Part shown: positions 51,240 through 60,036 of the stretch, piece after piece
Position numbering within the stretch: the stretch's first letter is position 1
Layout of the letters: every line of letters starts with the position of its first letter
Assembly (NCBI GenBank): GCA_002371155.1
Contig: DFGC01000012.1
Coordinates: forward strand, 1 to 61,531
Reading direction: 5' to 3'
Length of the DNA stretch: 61,531 nucleotides
Source: Alphaproteobacteria bacterium UBA3760
GTDB lineage: Bacteria; Pseudomonadota; Alphaproteobacteria; Rs-D84
Notes under the pieces: generated by a model
The model's input: the letters and a program-made list of their open reading frames with translations, nothing else
The model's database searches: none
What the model was told of the DNA's origin: nothing
Translations under genes and position numbers: made by a program

Positions 51240-51518
51240 TTATTTGGCCGCTGCTTTTTTGTTTGCCGCATGTCCTTTGAATGTGCGGGTTGGTGCAAAT
51301 TCACCCAATTTGTGTCCAATCATATCTTCAACAATCAACACTGGGATAAATTTATTACCATTGTGCACTTCAAATGTTAAACCAACCATTGGCGGCACAA
51401 TCGTGCTACCACGGGACCATGTTTTAATAGGTTTGTGGTCATTTTTTTCATTTGCCACCGCGATTTTTTTCAACAACGATGGATGAATATAAGGACCTTT
51501 CCATACTGAACGAGACAT
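51240..51518 (-). CDS. rpsS: 30S ribosomal protein S19
   Basis: 92 residues (MSRSVWKGPYIHPSLL); an extra ATG directly upstream at 51521 is closer to the GGAG. It has TWSRGSTIVPPMVG and KLGEFAPTRTFKGH. S19 contacts A-site and P-site tRNAs in the 30S head. Confidence 0.97.
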   Translation of the reverse strand: MSRSVWKGPYIHPSLLKKIAVANEKNDHKPIKTWSRGSTIVPPMVGLTFEVHNGNKFIPVLIVEDMIGHKLGEFAPTRTFKGHAANKKAAAK

Positions 51519-51537
51519 CATTTACTCCGTTTTTTTA

Positions 51538-52371
51538 TTATTTTTTCTTCGCCAAATGTCTGCTACGGATAATCATCCGGCTTGTACGTTTATTGCTACG
51601 GGTACGATATCCCTTGGCTGGAATACCTGTACGTGAAACAGGTTCGTGACCTTTACTGTGCCCGTTACCACCACCCATCGGGTGATCATTCGGGTTCATC
51701 GCCATACCACGAACAGATGGACGAACACCCAACCAACGGGCACGACCGGCCTTGCCCAAGTTCACATTGCGTTGATCCGGATTAGAAACCGCACCAACGG
51801 TTGCCAAACAATCGGAATGAACTTTACGCAACTCGCCACTGTTCATTTTAATCTGGGCATAAACACCGTCTTTACCCATCAACTGAGCATAACAACCTGC
51901 ACTGCGGGCCAATTGACCACCCGCACCCGGTTTCAATTCAACATTATGCACAATTGTTCCGATTGGCATATTTTTCAATGGCATTGCATTACCCGGTTTA
52001 ATATCTTCGCGTTCACCGGAAATAACCACATCGCCCGCCTTTAAATCGCGTGGTGCCAAAATATAGGAACGAATACCATCTTTGTATTCAATCAACGCGA
52101 TAAATGCAGTCCGATTCGGATCGTATTCCAAACGAACAACCGTTGCCGGCATGCCAAATTTTTTGCGTTTGAAATCAATTAAACGATAACTGCGTTTATG
52201 ACCACCACCTTGGTGCATCACAGTCACCTGACCAAAATTATTACGACCGCCGTGTGATTTCAAACCAACGGTCAAAGCCTTTTCTGGTTTACCACGATGC
52301 AATTCCGCGCGACTGACCAATGTCAATCCACGTGTTCCCGCGGTAACCGGCTTAAAATGCTTTAATGCCAT
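51538..52371 (-). CDS. rplB: 50S ribosomal protein L2
   Basis: 277 residues, complete: SHGGRNNFGQVTVMHQGGGH, then GVAMNPNDHPMGGGNG-like signature (RGMAMNPNDHPMGGG) that holds the conserved His near the peptidyl-transferase centre. Start after AAAGGATAGAAAAAA. Confidence 0.98.
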   Translation of the reverse strand: MALKHFKPVTAGTRGLTLVSRAELHRGKPEKALTVGLKSHGGRNNFGQVTVMHQGGGHKRSYRLIDFKRKKFGMPATVVRLEYDPNRTAFIALIEYKDGIRSYILAPRDLKAGDVVISGEREDIKPGNAMPLKNMPIGTIVHNVELKPGAGGQLARSAGCYAQLMGKDGVYAQIKMNSGELRKVHSDCLATVGAVSNPDQRNVNLGKAGRARWLGVRPSVRGMAMNPNDHPMGGGNGHSKGHEPVSRTGIPAKGYRTRSNKRTSRMIIRSRHLAKKK

Positions 52372-52435
52372 TTTTTTCTATCCTTTGTTTTCTTGGACAA
52401 TAACACCCCGATATATTGGGTTCTCTGACCAAGAG

Positions 52436-52777
52436 TTATTTACTTTGTGCCTCGACCGACAAATCCAATGTGGCATCCGCCGGTAATGACACATACGCTT
52501 TTTTTACATCACGTTGTGTACCACGACTGCGCCCACGGAAAGTTTTCACTTTACCTTTGGTGATAACGATGTTGACCTTGGTTGGTTTCACACCGTAAAT
52601 CGCCTGCATTGCGCGCACAACATCCGCCTTGGTGGCACATGGTGCAACCTCGAACACAACGCCATTGTTTTCAGACAATCTTGCAGATTTTTCCGACACA
52701 ACCGGACGAACCAGTATATCATAAACACCCGCAGTTGCCACAATTTTCTTTTCTGAACTAACTTTCTTTTCTGCCAT
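52436..52777 (-). CDS. rplW: 50S ribosomal protein L23
   Basis: 113 residues. DILVRPVVSEKSARL and the loop KTFRGRSRGTQRDVKKAYV are standard; a charged N-terminal extension of ~15 residues precedes them. L23 docks SRP and trigger factor at the tunnel exit. Start after AAGGATGTAAG. Confidence 0.96.
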   Translation of the reverse strand: MAEKKVSSEKKIVATAGVYDILVRPVVSEKSARLSENNGVVFEVAPCATKADVVRAMQAIYGVKPTKVNIVITKGKVKTFRGRSRGTQRDVKKAYVSLPADATLDLSVEAQSK

Positions 52778-52792
52778 CTTACATCCTTATGA

Positions 52793-53413
52793 TTATGCCA
52801 ATCTGGCTTCGACGGATTTGACGGCATCGGCTGTCAAAACCAATTTTTCGTGTTTCAAGATGTCCAAAACATTCAAACCAATCGTCGGCAACGCATCAAC
52901 ATTTGCGATATTTGCCACAGATTTTTTGAAGTTTTCATCCAATTCCGCTGCACCCACAAACAACACAGAATCCAAATCCAATTTTTTCAATTGCTTTGCC
53001 ATTGTGTTTGTTTTGACCGCTAAAACCTTTTCAGAATCAATAACGATTAAATTGCCATCTTGTAATTTCGAAGACAACGCCATTTTCAATCCCAACGAAC
53101 GGATTTTCTTTGGCAAATCAATGCTGTGATCACGAACAACCGGTCCATGAACCACACCACCGCCACGCATGTGAACATTATATTTTTCACCCTGACGCGC
53201 ATTACCAGTTTTTTTCTGTTTAAATGCCTTGCGACCACTGCCCGCAACATCCGACACAGTTTTCACCGCATGCGTTCCGGCGCGGGAATTTGCACGTTGC
53301 CATGTAACAACACGATGCAAAATATCCGCACGTGGAGCAACACCGAATACACTATCAGCCAAATCAACTTTGCCGACTGATTTACCATCAAAATTTATAA
53401 CATCTAATTGCAT
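52793..53413 (-). CDS. rplD: 50S ribosomal protein L4
   Basis: 206 residues from the ATG at 53413 (MQLDVINFDGKSVGKV), 6 bp after AGGTGG; a GTG three codons upstream lies in the ribosome-binding site. The extended loop (KTGNARQGEKYNVHMRGGG) reaches the tunnel wall. L4 autoregulates the S10 operon in E. coli; not checked here. Confidence 0.97.
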   Translation of the reverse strand: MQLDVINFDGKSVGKVDLADSVFGVAPRADILHRVVTWQRANSRAGTHAVKTVSDVAGSGRKAFKQKKTGNARQGEKYNVHMRGGGVVHGPVVRDHSIDLPKKIRSLGLKMALSSKLQDGNLIVIDSEKVLAVKTNTMAKQLKKLDLDSVLFVGAAELDENFKKSVANIANVDALPTIGLNVLDILKHEKLVLTADAVKSVEARLA

Positions 53414-53446
53414 TTTTTCCACCTTAGTATTATTTTGCCCATGTTA

Positions 53447-54169
53447 TTATTCCGCAACATCACTTGTTTCGGTTGTGGCACTTGGCGCCGCATCAACTGT
53501 TTTTACAAATGTTGGAACCGGCAATTCTTTTTGTTCTTTTTTGATTGCATCCGTCACCAATACAAATGTTCCATTTGCACCCGGAACCGCACCTTCGACG
53601 AATACCAAATTTTCAGCATCATCAATGCCAAAAATTTTCAAATTTTGAACAGTCACAGTTTCATTGCCCATTTGTCCAGACATCTTTTTACCCTTCAAAA
53701 CACGACCTGGCCATTCGCGCATACCTGTACCACCCAAAGAACGATGCGCCTTTAACACACCATGCGATGCCTCTTTACCGCCAAAATTATGACGTTTCAT
53801 CGCACCTTGAAAACCTTTACCTTTGCTTGTTGCTTGGACATCAACAAATTGCCCGACAACAAAATGAGACGCAGACAACTGTGTTCCCGCCGGGATAACA
53901 CAATCGTCAGACACGCGGAATTCTACGACTTTGCGATATGGTTTAATACCCGCCTTTTCCGCCGCCACCGCTTGTGGTTTTGCAACATGTTTTGCCTTGG
54001 CCTCGCATACACCTAAAATGTTTGCGATATAACCATTTTTTTCCATTGTTCGATTTCCAATAACCGCACAATCGCCCACAGACAACACTGTGACAGCATG
54101 TGCCACGCCCGCATCATCATACAGACGCGTCATTCCTATTTTTGTTGTAATCAATCCGCTACGTTTCAT
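53447..54169 (-). CDS. rplC: 50S ribosomal protein L3
   Basis: 240 residues: RSGLITTKIGMTRLYDDAG start and FQGAMKRHNFGGKEASHGVL, the target Gln region of PrmB methylation. A C-terminal Thr/Ala tail (ATTETSDVAE) exceeds the usual end. Start after AAAAGGCATAAAAAA. Confidence 0.97.
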   Translation of the reverse strand: MKRSGLITTKIGMTRLYDDAGVAHAVTVLSVGDCAVIGNRTMEKNGYIANILGVCEAKAKHVAKPQAVAAEKAGIKPYRKVVEFRVSDDCVIPAGTQLSASHFVVGQFVDVQATSKGKGFQGAMKRHNFGGKEASHGVLKAHRSLGGTGMREWPGRVLKGKKMSGQMGNETVTVQNLKIFGIDDAENLVFVEGAVPGANGTFVLVTDAIKKEQKELPVPTFVKTVDAAPSATTETSDVAE

Positions 54170-54228
54170 TTTTTTATGCCTTTTTTATTTGCCAGAGGTT
54201 AATAAACACACCTTTACTAACCTAACAA

Positions 54229-54540
54229 TTACAATTTAATTTTTACATCCACACCAGACGCCAAATCCAACTTCATCAAGGCATCAACTGTCTGAGGGGT
54301 TGGATTAACAATATCGACAACCGCTTTATGATTGCGAATTTCGAATTGTTCACGCGATTTTTTATCAACGTGTGGTGAACGGTTGACTGTAAACTTTTGA
54401 ATCAATGTCGGCAAGCGAACAGGCCCCACCACATCTGCGCCTGTGCGCTTTGCAGTCTTGACTAATTCGTCAACCGATTCGATCAACACACGGTGATCAA
54501 ATGCTGTCAATTTAATGCGAATTTTTGATGTTGGTACCAT
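54229..54540 (-). CDS. rpsJ: 30S ribosomal protein S10
   Basis: 103 residues: KIRIKLTAFDHRVLIESVDE start and KKSREQFEIRNHKAVVDIV. S10 (NusE) also takes part in transcription antitermination. It opens the S10 cluster, 86 bp after tuf. Confidence 0.98.
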   Translation of the reverse strand: MVPTSKIRIKLTAFDHRVLIESVDELVKTAKRTGADVVGPVRLPTLIQKFTVNRSPHVDKKSREQFEIRNHKAVVDIVNPTPQTVDALMKLDLASGVDVKIKL

Positions 54541-54564
54541 TTTGTTCGTTTCCTTATTTTTTTA

Positions 54565-54612
54565 TTACCATTCCGTAATAACGGGGGTCGGTTGTTCTTG
54601 CAACCTGCCCCC
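54565..54612 (-). promoter_or_regulatory. Strong hairpin between tuf and rpsJ
   Basis: On the minus strand AACGGGGG + GGTTG pair with CAACC + CCCCCGTT around a CAAGAA loop. No long T run follows, so it may be an attenuator or an mRNA stabilising or processing site between the str and S10 units. Confidence 0.55.
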
Positions 54613-54626
54613 CGTTATAGTTGTTA

Positions 54627-55814
54627 TTATTTGTTGATTTTTGATACAACACCCGCACCGACTGTACGGCCACCTTCGCGGATAGCGAAACGACGACCTT
54701 CACTCATTGCAATAGGTGCAATCAATTGCACACTGATGCGAACGTTATCGCCCGGCAAAACCATTTCTTTGCCTTCTGGCAATGTGATTGTCCCGGTCAC
54801 ATCGGTTGTGCTGAAATAGAACTGTGGACGATAGTTCGAGAAGAACGGTGTATGACGGCCACCTTCCTCTTTCTGCAAGATATAGACTTCGGCTTCAAAG
54901 TCTGTATGTGGGGTAATAGAACCCGGTTTGCAGATAATTTGACCACGTTCGACATCTTCTTTTTTGGTTCCACGCAACAACAAACCAACGTTATCACCGG
55001 CTTCGCCTTGATCCAACAATTTGCGGAACATTTCAACACCGGTAACTGTTGTTTTTTGTGTTGGACGCAAACCAACGATTTCACATTCGTCGCCAATTTT
55101 AACAACACCCGATTCGATACGACCAGTGACCACTGTTCCACGACCGGTGATGCTGAACACGTCTTCGATTGGCATCAAGAAAGGTTTATCAACCGGACGT
55201 TCTGGCATTGGGATGTATTCATCGCATGCTTTCAACAAAGCATCAATTGATTCTTTGCCCAAACCGTCTTTCTTTTCTTCCAATGCGGAAATAGCCGAAC
55301 CACGGATGATTGGTGCATTGTCGCCATCAAAATCGTTCGCAGACAACAATTCACGAATTTCCATTTCAACCAATTCCAACAATTCTGGATCGTTCGCCAA
55401 ATCACATTTGTTCAAATAAACAACGATTTTTGGAATACCGACCTGACGCGCCAACAAAATGTGTTCACGTGTTTGTGGCATTGGACCGTCTGTTGCGGCA
55501 ACGACCAAAATCGCACCGTCCATTTGCGCCGCACCGGTAATCATGTTTTTAACATAGTCCGCGTGTCCTGGGCAGTCAACGTGCGCATAGTGACGATTCG
55601 CTGTTTCGTATTCAACGTGGGCCGTGTTAATTGTTATACCACGTGCTTTTTCTTCTGGGGCGTTATCGATTTGGTCAACACCTTTTTGTGCATCGATACC
55701 GACACCATAATAGTGAACGATAGCAGCAGTCAAAGTTGTTTTACCATGGTCAACGTGACCAATCGTACCAATATTGACGTGTGGCTTTGTTCTTACATAT
55801 TTTTCTTTTGCCAT
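54627..55814 (-). CDS. tuf: Elongation factor Tu
   Basis: 395 residues, complete GTPase: GHVDHGKTTL (P-loop), DCPGHADY (G3), NKCDL (G4), and domains 2 and 3 to VVSKINK. Delivers aminoacyl-tRNA to the ribosome. Start after AAGGAGAAAACT; lies between fusA and rpsJ in the usual str order. Only one tuf copy is in the window. Confidence 0.99.
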   Translation of the reverse strand: MAKEKYVRTKPHVNIGTIGHVDHGKTTLTAAIVHYYGVGIDAQKGVDQIDNAPEEKARGITINTAHVEYETANRHYAHVDCPGHADYVKNMITGAAQMDGAILVVAATDGPMPQTREHILLARQVGIPKIVVYLNKCDLANDPELLELVEMEIRELLSANDFDGDNAPIIRGSAISALEEKKDGLGKESIDALLKACDEYIPMPERPVDKPFLMPIEDVFSITGRGTVVTGRIESGVVKIGDECEIVGLRPTQKTTVTGVEMFRKLLDQGEAGDNVGLLLRGTKKEDVERGQIICKPGSITPHTDFEAEVYILQKEEGGRHTPFFSNYRPQFYFSTTDVTGTITLPEGKEMVLPGDNVRISVQLIAPIAMSEGRRFAIREGGRTVGAGVVSKINK

Positions 55815-55907
55815 AGTTTTCTCCTTATAGGCTTCTTGTTAAACTGACTTTCAAATTCCAGTTTCGAACACAATCATAAACCAGATTTTAAAAATCGCAA
55901 TCTTTTT

Positions 55908-57989
55908 TTACTTTGTCATCTTTTTTATTACTTCGTCAGCAACATTTTGCGGAACTTCGGCATAGTGCGACAATTCCATATACGGATTTGCACGCCCCTG
56001 GGACAAAGAACGCAAGGTTTTGACATAACCGAACAGATTTGCCAACGGCACAAACGCAGAAATCAATTGGTTGCCGAATTGTGTTTCGATACCATTGATT
56101 TGACCACGACGACTGTTCAAGTCACCGATAATGTCACCGACGTATTCTTCCGGTGTATTGACCGAAAGTTTCATAATCGGTTCCAATAATTTTGGCGCAG
56201 ACTTTTTCATCGCTTCGCGGAAGCAAGCACGCGCCGCAATTTCAAAGCATAACACATTAGAGTCAACCTCGTGATATTTACCATCAACCAATGTTGCCTT
56301 GAAATCCACAGTTGGATAGCCAATCAAAACACCTGTTTGTTGTGCTATCTTTAACCCTTTTTCAACGCCGGGTATGTATTCTTTTGGAATCGCACCACCG
56401 ACAATCTTGTTTTCAAATTCGTATCCAGACCCCGGTTCCAATGGTTCAAATTCAATTTTAACCTGGGCATATTGACCCGAACCACCCGACTGTTTCTTAT
56501 GAGTATATTCTTCGGTGACCGGTTTGCTGAATGTTTCACGATATGCAATGCGCGGTTCACCGACATTAACATCAACCTTAAACTCACGCAATAATCTGTC
56601 AACCAAAATTTCCAAGTGCAATTCACCAACGCCAGACAAAATCGTTTGACCAGATTCTTCGTCAACCGATACGCGGAAAGACGGGTCTTCTTTGGCCAAT
56701 GCCTGAAGTCCCAATGACATCTTTTCAATATCGGCCTTGGTTTTTGGTTCAACCGCAATTGAAATAACCGGTTCTGGAACATGGATAGATTCCAAAATAA
56801 TCGGATTTGCTTCGTCACATAATGTGTCGCCAGTAATCGTTTCCTTCATACCAACCAAAGTGATAATATCACCCGCCGATGCTTCTTTAATTTCTTCACG
56901 GGTATTTGCGTGCATCAACAGCATACGACCAACGCGTTCGCGTTTATCACGATTGGAATTATATATGTACGAACCAGATTGCAATTTACCCGAATAAATA
57001 CGGATAAACATCAAATTCCCAACGAATGGATCATTGGCAACCTTGAACGCCAATGCACTGAACGGTTCTTTGGGATCTGCATGACGCACAGCTTCTGTTT
57101 TACCATCCATTTTTGTTCCCTTAATCGCAGGAATATCCAACGGCGATGGCAAATAATCAACAATCGCATCCAACAACGGTTGCACGCCCTTGTTCTTGAA
57201 CGCCGTCCCGCACAATACTGGCACAAAGTTTTGTGCAATCACACCCTTGCGCAATAATTTTTTGATTGTTGCGACATCTGGGATTTTGCCGTCCATGTAT
57301 TCTTCCATAATGGTATCGTCCAAAGTCACCGCTTCTTCAATCAGATGGTCGTGCAATTCTTGCGCTTTGGCCTTTAATTCTTCGGGAATTTCGATTGTCA
57401 CCGGATGAGAACCCGTTTCATCTTCCCAAATCAAGCCCTTCATTTCCAAAACATCAACAACACCACGGAAATCCGCTTCGGCACCAATTGGGAAATTCAA
57501 CACCAATGGATTTGCACCCAAACGTTCGCGAATCATATCAACACAGCGGAAGAAATTTCCACCGATACGATCCATTTTATTAATAAAGCAAATACGCGGA
57601 ACATTATAACGGTCGGCCTGACGCCACACAGTTTCGGTTTGTGGTTGCACACCCGACACAGATTCAAACACCGCAACCGCGCCGTCCAACACACGCAACG
57701 AACGTTCCACTTCCATTGTAAAATCCACGTGTCCCGGTGTATCAATCAAATTGATACGATGATCACGCCAAAAACATGTTGTTGCCGCCGAAGTAATCGT
57801 AATACCGCGTTCTTGTTCTTGAACCATCCAGTCCATTGTCGCGGCACCATCGTGCACTTCGCCGATTTTATATGTTTTACCTGTATAGAACAAAATACGT
57901 TCCGATGTGGTTGTTTTACCTGCATCAATATGCGCCATAATTCCTATGTTACGATACATATGCAAAGGTGCGGTTTTTCCAACAGACAT
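55908..57989 (-). CDS. fusA: Elongation factor G
   Basis: 693 residues with GTPase motifs AHIDAGKTT, DTPGHVDF and NKMDR, plus domains II-V to the end (LSHYAEVPQNVADEVI). Drives translocation and, with RRF, ribosome recycling. Start after AAGGAAAGATAA. 94 bp separate it from tuf. Confidence 0.99.
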   Translation of the reverse strand: MSVGKTAPLHMYRNIGIMAHIDAGKTTTSERILFYTGKTYKIGEVHDGAATMDWMVQEQERGITITSAATTCFWRDHRINLIDTPGHVDFTMEVERSLRVLDGAVAVFESVSGVQPQTETVWRQADRYNVPRICFINKMDRIGGNFFRCVDMIRERLGANPLVLNFPIGAEADFRGVVDVLEMKGLIWEDETGSHPVTIEIPEELKAKAQELHDHLIEEAVTLDDTIMEEYMDGKIPDVATIKKLLRKGVIAQNFVPVLCGTAFKNKGVQPLLDAIVDYLPSPLDIPAIKGTKMDGKTEAVRHADPKEPFSALAFKVANDPFVGNLMFIRIYSGKLQSGSYIYNSNRDKRERVGRMLLMHANTREEIKEASAGDIITLVGMKETITGDTLCDEANPIILESIHVPEPVISIAVEPKTKADIEKMSLGLQALAKEDPSFRVSVDEESGQTILSGVGELHLEILVDRLLREFKVDVNVGEPRIAYRETFSKPVTEEYTHKKQSGGSGQYAQVKIEFEPLEPGSGYEFENKIVGGAIPKEYIPGVEKGLKIAQQTGVLIGYPTVDFKATLVDGKYHEVDSNVLCFEIAARACFREAMKKSAPKLLEPIMKLSVNTPEEYVGDIIGDLNSRRGQINGIETQFGNQLISAFVPLANLFGYVKTLRSLSQGRANPYMELSHYAEVPQNVADEVIKKMTK

Positions 57990-58013
57990 TTATCTTTCCT
58001 TTTCTTAGTTTTA

Positions 58014-58490
58014 TTACCAACGGAAATGAGCAAACGCTTTATTCGCTTCTGCCATTTTATGAGTATCAATTTTCTTTTTGAACGCGCCACCTGTGCCATT
58101 CAACGCATCGCGCAATTCTGCGAACAAACGTTCCTGCATTGAACGTTCACCGCGCTTACGCGCAAACATAACCAACCAACGCAAGGCCAATGTTTGTTGA
58201 CGTTCCGGACGAACTTCGACTGGGACTTGGTATGTTGCACCGCCGACACGACGACTTTTGGCTTCGACCGATGGTTTCAACGCATCAATGGCCTCTAAAA
58301 ACAACGCCAATTCATCTTTGCCATCTTGGGCCAAAGTTTTCAATTTATCCAATGCACCATAAACAATGTTTTCGGCAACTTCTTTTTTACCATCCCACAT
58401 AACAACATTGATACATTTCGCAACAACCAGATTATTATATTTGGAATCTGGCAAAATTTCACGTTTTGTTGCAGCCTTACGTCTTGACAT
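58014..58490 (-). CDS. rpsG: 30S ribosomal protein S7
   Basis: 158 residues: MSRRKAATKREILPDSKYNN start, VGGATYQVPVEVRPERQQTL loop and MAEANKAFAHFRW end. S7 nucleates 30S head assembly and in E. coli can repress the str operon. Start after AAAAGGAATAAAAT. Confidence 0.98.
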   Translation of the reverse strand: MSRRKAATKREILPDSKYNNLVVAKCINVVMWDGKKEVAENIVYGALDKLKTLAQDGKDELALFLEAIDALKPSVEAKSRRVGGATYQVPVEVRPERQQTLALRWLVMFARKRGERSMQERLFAELRDALNGTGGAFKKKIDTHKMAEANKAFAHFRW

Positions 58491-58561
58491 ATTTTATTCC
58501 TTTTATTTTTCTTCACCCGAACCACGCGTCGGATTACTCACCCACGGGTTTCCCCACGGTG

Positions 58562-58933
58562 TTATTTTTTAACCTTTGCCCCATATAAAGAGCGACCTTG
58601 TTTTCTCGATTCGACACCCTTGGTATCCAAAACACCACGAATGATATGATATTTTACACCCGGCAAGTCCTTGACACGACCACCACGAATCATAACCACA
58701 CTGTGCTCTTGTAAATTGTGCCCTTCGCCAGGGATATACGCGGTCACTTCGCGTCCATTGGCCAATTTCACACGGGCAACCTTACGTTGTGCCGAGTTAG
58801 GTTTCTTTGGTGTTGTGGTGTATACACGTGTGCAAACGCCACGTTTTTGCGGACATTCCATCATATCAGGTGCGGTACTTTTGACCACTTTTCTTTTACG
58901 AGGTTTCCGAATCAGTTGATTTACTGTTGGCAT
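58562..58933 (-). CDS. rpsL: 30S ribosomal protein S12
   Basis: 123 residues. PKKPNSAQRKVARVKLANG and GGRVKDLPGVKYHIIRG carry the two Lys regions linked to streptomycin response, both in wild-type form. First gene of the str operon. Start after AAAGAGATTTTGA. Confidence 0.98.
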   Translation of the reverse strand: MPTVNQLIRKPRKRKVVKSTAPDMMECPQKRGVCTRVYTTTPKKPNSAQRKVARVKLANGREVTAYIPGEGHNLQEHSVVMIRGGRVKDLPGVKYHIIRGVLDTKGVESRKQGRSLYGAKVKK

Positions 58934-59082
58934 TCAAAATCTCTTTGTTTTTACTTGACTTTTTGTTTACATAAAACAACACCCCAGACCTATTTCGAAC
59001 GCACGCATCCGATTATAAATCTGTCAAAAAGTGCGGTTTTCTGTGTTTTTCCACTTTCCTTGTTTACACGGAAAGCAAAATT

Positions 59083-59111
59083 AGTATAAACATGAACTTT
59101 GAAATTGTCAA
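59083..59111 (-). promoter_or_regulatory. Promoter of the str operon
   Basis: On the minus strand TTGACA at 59106-59111 and TATACT at 59083-59088, 17 bp apart. The transcript would have a ~140-nt leader before rpsL. A second TATAAT-like box lies at 59012-59017 without a clear -35. Confidence 0.65.
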
Positions 59112-59334
59112 GCAAAATTCATTAAAAAACCGCCAATTTTTGGGTTGTTTTTTGATTCAGCCCCAAAAATCCGCGACATTTAATAAAAAGTGGCAGAAAT
59201 CCGCCACCCGCAACATCGTCATCCCGCGTGCCGGGGTGGGTATTCCGCCCCATCGGGGAGGGGAATATGGCTGCTTTTCCAACCCCACCCTTGCGGCGGG
59301 GTCGCAGAGCGCAAACATTTGTTTAGCGCGATGC

Positions 59335-59451
59335 GGGGGCGGGTATTCCTCCCCCGGGCGTCCCCTTCTTTCCCAAAGAAGGGGTGGCAGCCGCAGGCTG
59401 ACGGGGTAATTTGACACAATCCCATACACACCGGATGCCCGAACCTTTCAC
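59335..59451 (+). repeat. 117-bp repeat, copy 1
   Basis: From GGGGGCGGGTATTCC to GAACCTTTCAC; contains the CCTTCTTT/AAAGAAGG hairpin. It matches copy 2 at 59758-59874 with one base change (A to G near the end). Confidence 0.9.
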
Positions 59452-59757
59452 AACTACCTCCCCCCGCTAGCGCGGGGTACTCCTTCTTTCATAAAGAAGG
59501 AGAATATCCAAGTTCGACCATTTCATATTCCCCGTCTTTTACCGCCCCCGCGGAAAAGAAGGGGTGGATTGTGAGCAAAGCGAACAAGACGGGGCAGTTC
59601 AGTATAATCACACCCTCCCCGTCGCTGCGCGCCACCCCTCCACAGGAGGGGAATATGACTGCTTTTCCAACCCCGCCCTTGCCCGGGCCCCACGCAAATT
59701 CTTTGCGTGGGTGGATTCGGCGGGGTCGGCAAGACAATGTGAAACACTTGTCGAGCC

Positions 59758-59874
59758 GGGGGCGGGTATTCCTCCCCCGGGCGTCCCCTTCTTTCCCAAA
59801 GAAGGGGTGGCAGCCGCAGGCTGACGGGGTAATTTGACACAATCCCATACACACCGGATGCCCGAGCCTTTCAC
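59758..59874 (+). repeat. 117-bp repeat, copy 2
   Basis: Same orientation and length as copy 1, ending GAGCCTTTCAC. Confidence 0.9.
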
Positions 59875-60036
59875 CCTCCCCGTCGCTGCGCGCCACCCCT
59901 CCTGTGGAGGGGAATATTCCGCCCCAATCGGGCCCCGCCGCGGCGCAATTTGCGACGGGTGGGTGGTGCCTGGGGAGGGGGACCAACGAAGTTGGTGGAG
60001 GGGGTAAACAAAACACGAAACAATAACAAAAACAAA

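Larger units (their letters stand above)
59215..60005. repeat. GC-rich mosaic of palindromic intergenic repeats
   Basis: No credible gene is seen; open frames here are Pro/Gly/Arg-rich and cross the repeats. The stretch is made of reused blocks: two 117-bp copies (59335-59451, 59758-59874), two 46-bp copies (59611-59656, 59872-59917), and repeated CTGCTTTTCCAACCCC (59272, 59659). Many are palindromes such as CCTTCTTT-CCC-AAAGAAGG. It contrasts with the AT-rich genes on both sides. Confidence 0.8.
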
